Of a stretch of 64,000 bases of DNA, positions 1-8,039 are shown one piece after another. Positions within the stretch are counted from its first letter, which is position 1. Every line of letters starts with the position of its first letter. The notes beneath the pieces are model-generated. The model searched no databases. It was not told where the DNA came from and saw only the letters and a program-made list of their open reading frames with translations. Source of the stretch: Longilinea sp964536805 (GTDB taxonomy: Bacteria > Chloroflexota > Anaerolineae > Anaerolineales > Anaerolineaceae); NCBI GenBank assembly GCA_964536805.1, contig CAZHYQ010000006.1:107103-171102 (forward strand). Reading direction: 5' to 3'. The translations under genes and the position numbers were made by a program.

Positions 1-1000
1 CCAGGTTTGCTTCATATATTCTCACATAAGGCAGCCCAATTTCGCTGCTTTCGGCCCGGGTAAACAATAGATATCGACCATCCGGCGACCACGAACCAAT
101 GCCTTGCTGATCAGTTGGAATCAAGATCACCCGGTTTGTGGTCAGGTCCAGGAGGCGGATTTGCGCATAATCGGGATCATAGAACTGCAGGTAACGGCTT
201 TTCGGCGACCAATTCGGATCGATGCCGCTGATCCGTTGGTCCTTATATAATGCTTCAGCTTTTCCGGTTTCCAAATCGAGCAACCAGATCTCGCCTTGCG
301 GGAATGTTTGGCTTTGACGCGAAAAAACGACGGCCGTTTCATCGGGTGCCACTGAAGGCTGTAAACAGGCATCTAGGCCGCAATCCAACAACTTAGTGTG
401 GGTTTTGCCGCTGCGGTCCACAACCCACAAATCAGCGCCGCCCTGGGTATTCGTCACACTGTACACAACCTGGTCACCGGATGGAAACACTGCAAAATCC
501 TGCACATTTCCACCAGTATCTGTCAACGAATGCTGGTCATAGGTGCTGCCATCTGCCAGCCACAATTCCGGTGAACTGGCAGTTTGCCCCAAATAAACAA
601 CGTCCGCTGCGCGGATCGAAACTGACCAGCTCGCATCAGCCTTCAGTAAATGTCCTGCCTCATCACTGGCGCCTTTTAATAACCGGATCGTATAGGTCAC
701 TCCGCTCTGGAAAGCAGTTTCAGGGCGGAAGATGGCCTGGTTCCCATCCCAGGTCCAGGTACCTTGCACGGCAGGTTCAAGGCTCAGATAATTCTCTATC
801 GTGGTTGGCACAACCAGCGTTCGGAACTGTAAAACAATCGGACCATATGCACCCATTTGCCCGTTATCATTCGTTTTCAATCTAGGTTTAGGCATGCCTA
901 CGGTCTGGTAAAGGAATATTCCAATGCCGGTGGATACCAACACGATCAGAATTAAGATATACCGTTGGCGGAAAATTAGGGTTATGGTTTTCTTAAGCAT
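1..1000 (-). CDS. Membrane-anchored Ig-like/TolB-type beta-propeller protein (3' end outside window)
   Basis: An open frame runs on the minus strand from ATG at 1000 to the window edge, giving 333 residues without a stop. Residues about 9-28 form a single N-terminal membrane anchor. Residues about 45-125 resemble a bacterial Ig-like fold (the stretch ending in SWSVSIR). After that come propeller-like blades with the repeated pattern of hydrophobic strand plus D or S near LWVVD, IWLLD and IRLLD, and the PDG turn of WD40/PD40 (TolB-like) repeats (SPDGRYLLF). It probably faces outside the membrane and binds something, but no partner or substrate can be named. It lies downstream of the LysM gene on the same strand, with a terminator between them. 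Confidence 0.75.
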   Translation of the reverse strand, partial: MLKKTITLIFRQRYILILIVLVSTGIGIFLYQTVGMPKPRLKTNDNGQMGAYGPIVLQFRTLVVPTTIENYLSLEPAVQGTWTWDGNQAIFRPETAFQSGVTYTIRLLKGASDEAGHLLKADASWSVSIRAADVVYLGQTASSPELWLADGSTYDQHSLTDTGGNVQDFAVFPSGDQVVYSVTNTQGGADLWVVDRSGKTHTKLLDCGLDACLQPSVAPDETAVVFSRQSQTFPQGEIWLLDLETGKAEALYKDQRISGIDPNWSPKSRYLQFYDPDYAQIRLLDLTTNRVILIPTDQQGIGSWSPDGRYLLFTRAESSEIGLPYVRIYEANL

Positions 1001-1037
1001 TGCTATGGCAATGCTATCGCAATCGCCAGCCATTGTC

Positions 1038-1070
1038 AAAAAAAGCCCCGTTTCCAGGTTGGAAACGGGG
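1038..1070 (-). terminator. Rho-independent terminator of the LysM gene
   Basis: A perfect 10-bp stem (1046-1055 with 1061-1070) with a 5-nt loop is followed on the minus strand by a run of seven T (1038-1044). It sits 26 nt past the LysM gene stop and ends that transcript before the propeller gene. Confidence 0.9.
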
Positions 1071-1095
1071 AGTGAGGCGTTTGGTTAGTGCGATC

Positions 1096-1857
1096 TTACT
1101 GTTTGGGCAAGGTAGCTGTGAAAACGGGTACAGTGGGCGCCAGCGTTGCCGTGGATTGAGTACCGCGAACTGCAGGCGTGGAGGTTGGCGCACGGGTGGA
1201 AGTCGGTGTGACAATATTGACACGGATTTTCAACACCGCGCCAGCATAAATTGTCACTCCGTCTGTAATCTTGTCCTTGTTATCGGCGACAATCGTAGCC
1301 ACGGTTGAATTGAAATAGGAGGCAATGCTTGCCAGCGTGTCGCCTGTTACAACCGTGTAGTTGATCGTTCCGCGGAACCCTGCCGGGAGCGGAGTTGCCG
1401 TGGGCAATTTGGTATCCGGTGCCGGGATGAGCAGGACTGTCTCATTCGGCTTGATCAAATTGCAATCAACCGTTGGGTTCAATACAAGCAGCACATCCAC
1501 AAGGACATTGAACTTTTGCGAAATACTCCAGCAGGTGTCGCCATCCTGTACAGTGTATTCAAACGGGCCGGTGGCGGTAGGGGTCAGGGTGACTGTCGGA
1601 GTTTCGGTAATTGTCGGGGTGATTGTGAAGGTTGCGGTTGGCGTAACAGGGGTGACGGTTGCCGTCAGGGTTGCGGTCGGTGTGGCCGAAGCGAACATGC
1701 TGATTCCCGGTTTATTCGGCCCGGTCAGCCAGGCAATTACCAGGATGGCACCGACCGCGACCAGTACGATTGCCAGGCCACCAAAGAGGAAGGGCATCAT
1801 CTGTTGCCTTTTTCGGTAGGTTTCAAAAACGCTTTGAGGTGTATTTTTTCTATTCAT
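1096..1857 (-). CDS. Membrane-anchored protein with two LysM domains
   Basis: 253 residues. One transmembrane helix lies at about 22-44, followed by a low-complexity Thr/Pro linker (about 57-97). Two LysM domains follow: the first starts at YTVQDGDTCWSISQKF (about 99-146), the second at YTVVTGDTLASIASYF (about 164-213), each with the usual Gly-Asp-Thr and Asn landmarks. A second Thr/Pro tail ends the protein. LysM domains bind N-acetylglucosamine-containing glycans, usually peptidoglycan, so the protein is probably an envelope anchor or glycan sensor on the outer face. No enzymatic domain is present. The TPT-type linkers are common in secreted Chloroflexota proteins. Confidence 0.88.
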   Translation of the reverse strand: MNRKNTPQSVFETYRKRQQMMPFLFGGLAIVLVAVGAILVIAWLTGPNKPGISMFASATPTATLTATVTPVTPTATFTITPTITETPTVTLTPTATGPFEYTVQDGDTCWSISQKFNVLVDVLLVLNPTVDCNLIKPNETVLLIPAPDTKLPTATPLPAGFRGTINYTVVTGDTLASIASYFNSTVATIVADNKDKITDGVTIYAGAVLKIRVNIVTPTSTRAPTSTPAVRGTQSTATLAPTVPVFTATLPKQ

Positions 1858-1985
1858 GGTTTGTGTTTCCTGTGTTGTTTAGGTTTCGATTTTGAGGAGG
1901 TTGACGCAGGCCAGCCATTAAGACGATTCCTGATCGAAAATTGTCAAAATTTGATCCTGACTTTGAGTTTACCATGATTCAGGCA

Positions 1986-1994
1986 TGATATAAT
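1986..1994 (+). promoter_or_regulatory. Extended -10 promoter for the rsbV-rsbW-phosphatase operon
   Basis: TGATATAAT is an extended -10 element (TG-n-TATAAT). No good -35 is present at the right distance (TTTACC at 1968-1973 gives 15 bp). A GGAGGA ribosome site at 2033-2038 follows, 5 nt before the ATG at 2044. Confidence 0.5.
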
Positions 1995-2043
1995 CACCCT
2001 ATCATTTGAACCATTCTATGGCATCCTTCTTCGGAGGAATTCG

Positions 2044-2379
2044 ATGGAAATCACCCACACACAGTTTAAGCACTGCGATGTTGTCAAAGTATCCGGACGC
2101 GTTGATAGCTCCACAGCGCCATTATTGTCGGAAGCATTAACCAAAATCACGGAATCGGGCCGCTACCGGATTGTTGTTGATATGAGCGGGTTGGATTTTA
2201 TTTCAAGCGCAGGCTTGCGCGCGTTAATCAGCACCCAAAAATCCTGCAGACGCTATAACCGCGGTGAAATTGTCCTGGCGAGCGTACCCAGTAATGTCGC
2301 CGCCACGCTTGATCTGGCAGGTTTCACCCCCCTATTTAAGATTTTTGCGGATGCAACCGCGGCAGTTGGAAGTTTTTAA
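2044..2379 (+). CDS. Anti-sigma factor antagonist, STAS domain (RsbV/SpoIIAA type)
   Basis: 111 residues form one STAS domain. The DFISSAGLRAL segment (51-61) is the signature around the regulatory serine; Ser55 matches the phosphorylated Ser of SpoIIAA/RsbV. In this family the unphosphorylated antagonist captures the anti-sigma kinase and frees its target; kinase and phosphatase set its state. The next two genes are exactly such a kinase and a PP2C phosphatase, so this is a complete partner-switching module. The GGAGGA site at 2033-2038 fixes the start. No sigma factor is encoded nearby, so the final target is unknown. Confidence 0.92.
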   Translation: MEITHTQFKHCDVVKVSGRVDSSTAPLLSEALTKITESGRYRIVVDMSGLDFISSAGLRALISTQKSCRRYNRGEIVLASVPSNVAATLDLAGFTPLFKIFADATAAVGSF

Positions 2380-2398
2380 CGGCAGCGGGTTGAATTGA

Positions 2399-2815
2399 AT
2401 GGCTACGCTCACCTTTCCTGGGCGATTCGAAAGTTTACCGGCAATCGCTGATTTTGTCCGTAAGGCTGCTCACGATGCCGGGTTAAGCTCTTTTCAGGTG
2501 TATGCGGTGGAAACCGCCTTGGATGAGGCCTGCGCCAATATCATCGAGCATGCCTACGGCGGCGAAAATAAGGGTGATATCGAGTGCAGTTGCCTCATCG
2601 ATGACATCGGGCTGACGGTCATCCTTCGGGATCAAGGACGCCCCTTTAATCCGAAGAAAATAAAGAACCCCGATGTGAAGGCTCCCCTGCAAGACCGTTC
2701 CGATCATGGTCTGGGACTCTACTTTATCCGTCAATGGATGGACGAAGTCGATTTTGAATTTAAACCTGGTCACAATACGCTGACTATGTCGAAACGCAAG
2801 GAAAAGGAACGTTAA
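2399..2815 (+). CDS. Anti-sigma serine/threonine kinase (RsbW/SpoIIAB type)
   Basis: 138 residues with a GHKL ATPase fold. The N box is VETALDEACANIIEHAY (about 41-57), the G1 box DQGRPFNP and the G2 box HGLGLYFIRQ. It should phosphorylate the STAS antagonist of the preceding gene and bind a sigma factor or another effector. It starts 19 nt after rsbV and its TAA overlaps the ATG of the phosphatase gene (TAATG), which indicates translational coupling. The charged tail KRKEKER is unremarkable. Confidence 0.92.
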   Translation: MATLTFPGRFESLPAIADFVRKAAHDAGLSSFQVYAVETALDEACANIIEHAYGGENKGDIECSCLIDDIGLTVILRDQGRPFNPKKIKNPDVKAPLQDRSDHGLGLYFIRQWMDEVDFEFKPGHNTLTMSKRKEKER

Positions 2816-5800
2816 TGACGGCTCCCGGGTTGGCTGCCGTCCCAGAGTGGAAGCAGTACCTTCACCTGGGCGAAGAACTGTTGAAACAACCCAACGCGGC
2901 AGCCCAATGTACACTGATCAGCGAGTTAATTGAGCGCCAGTTGGGTGCAAAAGCTGTCATCTGGCTGGCCGAACCAAATTATCCTTTGCCAAATGAGCCG
3001 GAAGTTCTTCTGCTTCCGTCGAAAGCTGCGCCAAAGGTGGTTCAACAAGTTTTTAAAAAGCACAAACCAATCTGCCAGGCAGAAGACGGCAAGACATGTT
3101 CACCCAACCGATTACCCCGCCTATTGGCCCTGCCAATTATTACCCAGGAGAATCTCCTGGGCGTGCTCGAAGTCCAACGTGATCCCGACAGGCCTTTCCA
3201 GGAAGAAGAGATCATTTTTTTGGAGGGTGTAACAGCTCAAACCGCCAGTTATTTCCAAATATTTCGCCAGGTATCGCTAAAGAATTGGCGTTCAGAACAG
3301 CTTACCCTTGTCCGCAGTGTCACCTCGCAAATTGCGAATGTTACTGATCTCAACGAGCTTTGTTTGCGGGTAACAAAGTTAATTCAACAGACATTTAATT
3401 ACTATTATGTTGCCATCTTCACCCTGGACCCGAGCGGCCAAATTCTTCAATTTCGGGCCAGCGCCAGCCAGAATCAAGAAGACCGCCAGACCGTCTTGAC
3501 TGCCCGCCTTGGAGAAGGCGTAATTGGCCACACCGTGTTAATAGCGGATGAGTATTGGGTCCCCGATGTTCACAAGGATGAACATTATCGTTTTATCGAC
3601 TCCCTGCCTGAAACAAATTCAGAGGTCGCTTTTCCGTTAAAAATAGAGCAGCGTATTCTGGGCGTCCTGGATGTGCAGAGCGATCAGTTGGATGCATTTC
3701 ACGAAGTCGACCGGCTTGTGCTTCGCGCCCTGGCGGATAGCATTGCCGTTGCCGTGGAAGGAGCTCGACTGTATTCGGATGTTCAACGCCGTGCCGAACA
3801 AATTTCTGCGGTATTCGATATCACCCACGCACTCACGTCAATCCTCGATCTGGATACCTTGCTCGACACGGTTGTGGATACCATTCAGAAACGTTTCGGA
3901 TTTCCATTTGTTCACCTTTATTCCGTACACCCGGGCAGGCGGCTGATCGTGTATTGGGCTGGCAGCGGAGCCCGCAGCAGCACCCTGCGCGATCAGCAAA
4001 TCCAAATCTCGCTTGATGATCCCAAGGGAATCATTCCATGGGTGGCCCGGACTGGAAAACCACTGCTGGCCAATGACGTCCGCAAAGAACCGCTCTACCG
4101 GCCTTCCGACCTGCCGCCTTATGAAACCTGCTCAGAGGTTGCTTTGCCCCTCACCTATGGCGGCGAAACCCAAGCCATCCTCGACATCCAAAGCACTGAA
4201 TACAATGCCTTCGATGAGAAGGACCTATCCATTCTCGAAGCGTTAAGCGCATCCATCGCCATATCGCTCCGCAACGCCTCGCTCTACCGATCGGAACAAT
4301 GGCGCCGCCAGGTAGCCGATAGTTTCCGCGACGTCGCCAACCTGTTAAGTGCGAATGTATCTCTGGACGAATTATTTAACAGTATCCTGTCGGAATTGGA
4401 AAAAAACCTTCCTTGCGAAGCATCTGCAATCTGGCTATACGAAGAGGATCCACAGCATCCCAATAATAGCGACCGCTTGAGATTGGCTTATGCCCATGGT
4501 TTTACCCTTGAACATATGAATCAGGTTCTGGAAGAGAACCCCACTACCCGCCAGACCCTTGAAGCCACCCTCACCAGTTCTGAACCAACCATCCGCAGGG
4601 CAACAGATCCTCTCGGCCCAATGGGTGCAGCGTTAAATTTCAAACAAGATTATTCCTCGATTGCCGCACCATTAATGAACGGGCAACAACCGCTCGGCGT
4701 CATGACCCTCTCGCATTCGACTTACGGACGGTACGGGTCTGAAGCGCGCGCCATGACGGCAACCTTCGCAAGTTATGCTTCTGCGGCCATTCAAAACGCC
4801 CGCTTATTTGCAGCCGCGCAGGAGCAGGCCTGGGTTTCAACCGTTCTCCTTCAAGTGGCTGAAGCCTGTCAGGCACTCAATACGGTCGAAGATTTATTGG
4901 AGACCATGACCCGGCTGACACCGTTATTGGTGGGCATCAAAAATTGCGCAATTTTCCTATTCGACTCCTCCCGCCAGGCATTCGAACTCAAGAATTCCTA
5001 TGGCATCGATGGTCTGGCAAAAGACAGTTTGCTATTCCTTGAGTCTGAAACCTCGGGTTTTCAGAAATTGCGCATGACTCAGTCGCCAGTTTTTATCAAC
5101 AATGCAAAAGAAGAATTACAACTGCCTGAAGCAGCCCTTTCCAGCAATAATGGCACTTTGGTGCTGGTTCCATTATTGACCCACCAGGATATTATGGGTG
5201 CAATGTTGGTTGGACACCAAAATGACAATCTGCCCGGTTTCCGCCAATTCTTTGACCAGCAAACATTAGCCATAATTCAAGGCATTGCCCACCAGACGGC
5301 TGTTGCCATCGAGAATATTCAATTGCTTGAGGTCCGCCAGGAAGAAGCTTACGTAACCGCAGTTCTTTTGCAGGTGGCGCAGGCGGTTGTCAGTCAGAAC
5401 AACCTTACCGACATCCTTGATACGATCGGCCACCTGATGCCGATCCTCATCGGTATTGATGCCTGCATTACTTATCTGTGGGATCGCGACCACAACTTGC
5501 ACGAACCCGCCCAGGCCTTTACCGGCCACCGCCAACAAGAACAACAGATTCTGGAAAGAGTTTATTCTCCTGGCGAATTTCCGTTGCTGGACCAAATTAT
5601 TCAGTCCGATTCGCCCTCTTCATGCCGGCTGCCGGATCCGCTTTTATCCGCAATGGAATGGGCCGACTTGCCTTGCCTCTCACCGGGTGAAATGCCCTCT
5701 CCTGCCCAATCTGCTAAAAGCGCGTGGGTGCTGGGTTTTCCGCTTTCAGTCAAAGGTGAGGTTTTCGGCGCGATGTTGATGAAGGAATCGCATGTCGCGC

Positions 5801-6651
5801 CTACATTCCAGGAAAAAAGGTTGGAAATCCTCTCGGGGGTTGCACAACAAGTGTCCTTGGCTATCCAAAACGAGCGGCTCAACCAGGAAATGGTTGAACG
5901 CGAACGCCTGGAAAAGGAAATCCAACTTGCCCGTCAGATCCAGCAAACGTTTCTTCCCAGCCGCCTGCCGACCTTACCCGGATGGGAAATGGACATCCGC
6001 TGGCAAACCGCCCGCCAGGTGGGCGGCGATTTTTACGATGTTTTTCATTCGCGCCAGGGAAAGCTGGGGCTGGTTATCGCCGATGTATCCGATAAAGGCC
6101 TGCCGGCAGCCTTGTATATGACCGTTACCCGTACATTAATCCGTGCGTTTATGCAAAATACAGTCTCGCCGGGGCGGGTGCTCGATCGGGTCAATAACCT
6201 GCTATTGATGGATTCGCAAAGCGGGATGTTTGTTACCGCGGTTTATGCTTCACTTGATCCTGTTCGCGGCGTCCTGACCTGTGCGAATGCGGGTCACAAC
6301 CGGGCGCTCTTATGGCGATCCATTGACGGCAAACTTGAACAACTTCCCAAGGGGGAAATTGCACTTGGCGTCTTGGAAAACGTCCATTACTCCGACCAGA
6401 TTTTGGAAATAATGCCGGGCGATTGCCTGCTATTTTATACGGATGGACTGACGGAATGTTTTTCTCCCCAGGGGGAAACCTTTGGGGAAGAACGGCTGCA
6501 AAAAATTATTCAATCCACGGCCAGCCTGGGCGTCCACCAATTGCTCCATGCCATTGAACAAGCCATCATCGAATTCCGAGCTGCTGAAACCGTTTCGGAT
6601 GATGTTACCTTGCTGGCCATCCAACGCCAGCCTGGATCATTTGTTAATTAA
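2815..6651 (+). CDS. Multi-GAF PP2C/SpoIIE-type serine phosphatase (RsbU-like)
   Basis: 1278 residues, very long for the family. Six successive GAF-like modules can be drawn at about 15-152, 165-320, 330-492, 502-665, 671-835 and 843-1022. A short coiled coil (about 1020-1045) leads to a SpoIIE phosphatase domain. Metal-binding motifs are present: GGDFYDV (about 1067), DVSDKG (about 1088), TDGLTE (about 1208) and DDVTLL (about 1261). The phosphatase should dephosphorylate the STAS antagonist, with the GAF array acting as the sensory input. No membrane segment is seen, so it is cytosolic. It overlaps the kinase gene by one base. The ligands of the GAF domains cannot be read from sequence. Confidence 0.9.
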   Translation: MTAPGLAAVPEWKQYLHLGEELLKQPNAAAQCTLISELIERQLGAKAVIWLAEPNYPLPNEPEVLLLPSKAAPKVVQQVFKKHKPICQAEDGKTCSPNRLPRLLALPIITQENLLGVLEVQRDPDRPFQEEEIIFLEGVTAQTASYFQIFRQVSLKNWRSEQLTLVRSVTSQIANVTDLNELCLRVTKLIQQTFNYYYVAIFTLDPSGQILQFRASASQNQEDRQTVLTARLGEGVIGHTVLIADEYWVPDVHKDEHYRFIDSLPETNSEVAFPLKIEQRILGVLDVQSDQLDAFHEVDRLVLRALADSIAVAVEGARLYSDVQRRAEQISAVFDITHALTSILDLDTLLDTVVDTIQKRFGFPFVHLYSVHPGRRLIVYWAGSGARSSTLRDQQIQISLDDPKGIIPWVARTGKPLLANDVRKEPLYRPSDLPPYETCSEVALPLTYGGETQAILDIQSTEYNAFDEKDLSILEALSASIAISLRNASLYRSEQWRRQVADSFRDVANLLSANVSLDELFNSILSELEKNLPCEASAIWLYEEDPQHPNNSDRLRLAYAHGFTLEHMNQVLEENPTTRQTLEATLTSSEPTIRRATDPLGPMGAALNFKQDYSSIAAPLMNGQQPLGVMTLSHSTYGRYGSEARAMTATFASYASAAIQNARLFAAAQEQAWVSTVLLQVAEACQALNTVEDLLETMTRLTPLLVGIKNCAIFLFDSSRQAFELKNSYGIDGLAKDSLLFLESETSGFQKLRMTQSPVFINNAKEELQLPEAALSSNNGTLVLVPLLTHQDIMGAMLVGHQNDNLPGFRQFFDQQTLAIIQGIAHQTAVAIENIQLLEVRQEEAYVTAVLLQVAQAVVSQNNLTDILDTIGHLMPILIGIDACITYLWDRDHNLHEPAQAFTGHRQQEQQILERVYSPGEFPLLDQIIQSDSPSSCRLPDPLLSAMEWADLPCLSPGEMPSPAQSAKSAWVLGFPLSVKGEVFGAMLMKESHVAPTFQEKRLEILSGVAQQVSLAIQNERLNQEMVERERLEKEIQLARQIQQTFLPSRLPTLPGWEMDIRWQTARQVGGDFYDVFHSRQGKLGLVIADVSDKGLPAALYMTVTRTLIRAFMQNTVSPGRVLDRVNNLLLMDSQSGMFVTAVYASLDPVRGVLTCANAGHNRALLWRSIDGKLEQLPKGEIALGVLENVHYSDQILEIMPGDCLLFYTDGLTECFSPQGETFGEERLQKIIQSTASLGVHQLLHAIEQAIIEFRAAETVSDDVTLLAIQRQPGSFVN

Positions 6652-6666
6652 AGGATTCAATTAATA

Positions 6667-7323
6667 ATGGTTATTCGCGGAGTTCTTTGGGACATGGATG
6701 GCGTATTAATTGATACGACAGATGCCCATTTTGAATCCTGGCGGCAAATCATGGCTGAACAAAATATGGAATTGGATCGCCGGCATTTTTTGGGTGCCTT
6801 GGGGATGAATAACGTTGGTGCAATTGAATATCTGTTTCGCAGGCCGACCCATCCATTGGAAGTTGTTGCAATTGGAAAAAAGAAAGAGGAATTGTTTCGC
6901 CAAATCTTGAGTGGCAGGGTCGAGTTGTTGCCCGGTGTCCAGGATTGGCTCGATTTCTTTAGCGCCAATGGCTTCCTTCAAGCCGTTGCGACCTCGGCAC
7001 CCTGGGAGAATATCGATACCCTGTTCAATGAAACGGGCATCCGGCATTATTTCCAAGCCATTGTATCAGCGTATGAGATGCCCGGAAAACCGGATCCGTA
7101 TGTCTTTCTGGAGGCTGCAAACAGGTTAGGCCTTACCGCCGCTGAATGTCTGGTCATTGAGGATTCGGTCGCAGGGGTTGAAGCAGCCAGACGGGGCGGC
7201 ATGAAGTGCCTGGCCGTGGAAACTTCCAATCCTGGCGAGAGACTCACCGGGGCAGACTGGGTGCTCAATCGTTTGTCTGATGAGGATCCGCGCCTGGTCC
7301 TTGCACAGGTCGAAAAACAATAA
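6667..7323 (+). CDS. HAD-superfamily sugar-phosphate hydrolase/phosphoglucomutase-like
   Basis: 218 residues. Motif I is LWDMDGVLIDT with nucleophile Asp9 and acid/base Asp11. Motif II is the TSAP segment, motif III is the Lys of GKPDPYVF, and motif IV is CLVIEDSVAGVEAA. The helical cap between motifs I and II and the overall length match the beta-phosphoglucomutase/phosphatase branch (HAD IA). Substrate is not predictable. It follows the phosphatase gene by 15 nt and is probably co-transcribed with it. A bidirectional hairpin follows immediately. Confidence 0.88.
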   Translation: MVIRGVLWDMDGVLIDTTDAHFESWRQIMAEQNMELDRRHFLGALGMNNVGAIEYLFRRPTHPLEVVAIGKKKEELFRQILSGRVELLPGVQDWLDFFSANGFLQAVATSAPWENIDTLFNETGIRHYFQAIVSAYEMPGKPDPYVFLEAANRLGLTAAECLVIEDSVAGVEAARRGGMKCLAVETSNPGERLTGADWVLNRLSDEDPRLVLAQVEKQ

Positions 7324-7346
7324 ACCGGCTGCATGGCAGCCGGTTT
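7322..7346. terminator. Bidirectional hairpin between HAD gene and FtsB-like gene
   Basis: An 11-bp perfect stem (7322-7332 with 7336-7346) with a 3-nt loop lies between two convergent genes. The plus-strand U tract is weak, the minus-strand side is followed by GTTTTT. Confidence 0.7.
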
Positions 7347-7366
7347 GATTATCCACAAGTATGGAA

Positions 7367-7744
7367 TTATTCGCCAAAGAATAGCGCCCACCAGACCTGC
7401 CAGTTCTTCATGGCTGGTTGGGTGGCTTGCGGCGCAACAACTGGCACGGGTGTTGCATCTGCAGGTGCAATGGGAACAATCAATTGATCACCCGGCCTGA
7501 CCAGCATGCCCTCTTCGCGAGCCCATTGTTCTACCGCACCATCCGAGGTGGCAAAAGCAATCTGCGTTTCAAGGCCAACCGCAGTGGCTGTGAGATTGGC
7601 AATTTCAGTACGCATGGAATCCCGCTCACGGGTTAATCGGTAAAGATCATTCAAACGCGTATTCAAATCCACCATGAGAAAAAACAGAAGGACCAGGCCG
7701 GCTACAACGATAATGCGTTTCTTGTCAAACTGGATGCTCTTCAT
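7367..7744 (-). CDS. FtsB/DivIC-like septum formation initiator protein
   Basis: 125 residues. A short basic N-terminus, one transmembrane helix (about 11-28), a coiled coil (about 30-63) and a small extracytoplasmic domain with EQWAREEGMLVRPGD give the standard FtsB/DivIC architecture. Such proteins join the divisome together with FtsL-type partners. The tail is Pro/Ala/Thr-rich. The order tRNA-Leu then this gene on the minus strand is separated by a strong tRNA terminator. Confidence 0.75.
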   Translation of the reverse strand: MKSIQFDKKRIIVVAGLVLLFFLMVDLNTRLNDLYRLTRERDSMRTEIANLTATAVGLETQIAFATSDGAVEQWAREEGMLVRPGDQLIVPIAPADATPVPVVAPQATQPAMKNWQVWWALFFGE

Positions 7745-7796
7745 AGGCGTATGTTACTCCAATTGACCACCCGTTGCAAGTTGATGACCAGTACCA

Positions 7797-7824
7797 AGAA
7801 AAAGACCCCGTATAGTACGGGGTC
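7797..7824 (-). terminator. Terminator of tRNA-Leu
   Basis: A 9-bp stem (7804-7812 with 7816-7824) with a 3-nt loop is followed on the minus strand by TTTCTTTTT-like sequence. It starts 5 nt past the tRNA 3' end. Confidence 0.85.
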
Positions 7825-7828
7825 CAGG

Positions 7829-7913
<85 letters not shown>

Positions 7914-7934
7914 AATCCTCAATCGACGGGCAGA

Positions 7935-7962
7935 ATTTTATCGCAAATCCATGATTTGTCAA
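7935..7962 (-). promoter_or_regulatory. Sigma-70 type promoter of tRNA-Leu
   Basis: On the minus strand TTGACA (7957-7962) and TAAAAT (7935-7940) are spaced by 16 bp, with the tRNA 5' end 22 nt further on. Confidence 0.8.
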
Positions 7963-8011
7963 CCTTTACAAAATGATCATGGTTCAATAGACCTGGCTGG
8001 AAGAACCTCCG

Positions 8012-8020
8012 TGCTATAAT
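8012..8020 (+). promoter_or_regulatory. Extended -10 promoter for the 7-TM kinase-like gene
   Basis: TGCTATAAT is a full extended -10 element. The ATG at 8040 follows after 19 nt. No clear -35 is seen. Confidence 0.55.
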
Positions 8021-8039
8021 CCCCAAGGATTTACAGGGA

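Noticed and set aside
1361..1977. Plus-strand ORFs opposite the LysM gene with Val/Gly repeats
   Set aside because: They are the mirror of the Thr/Pro repeats in the LysM protein.
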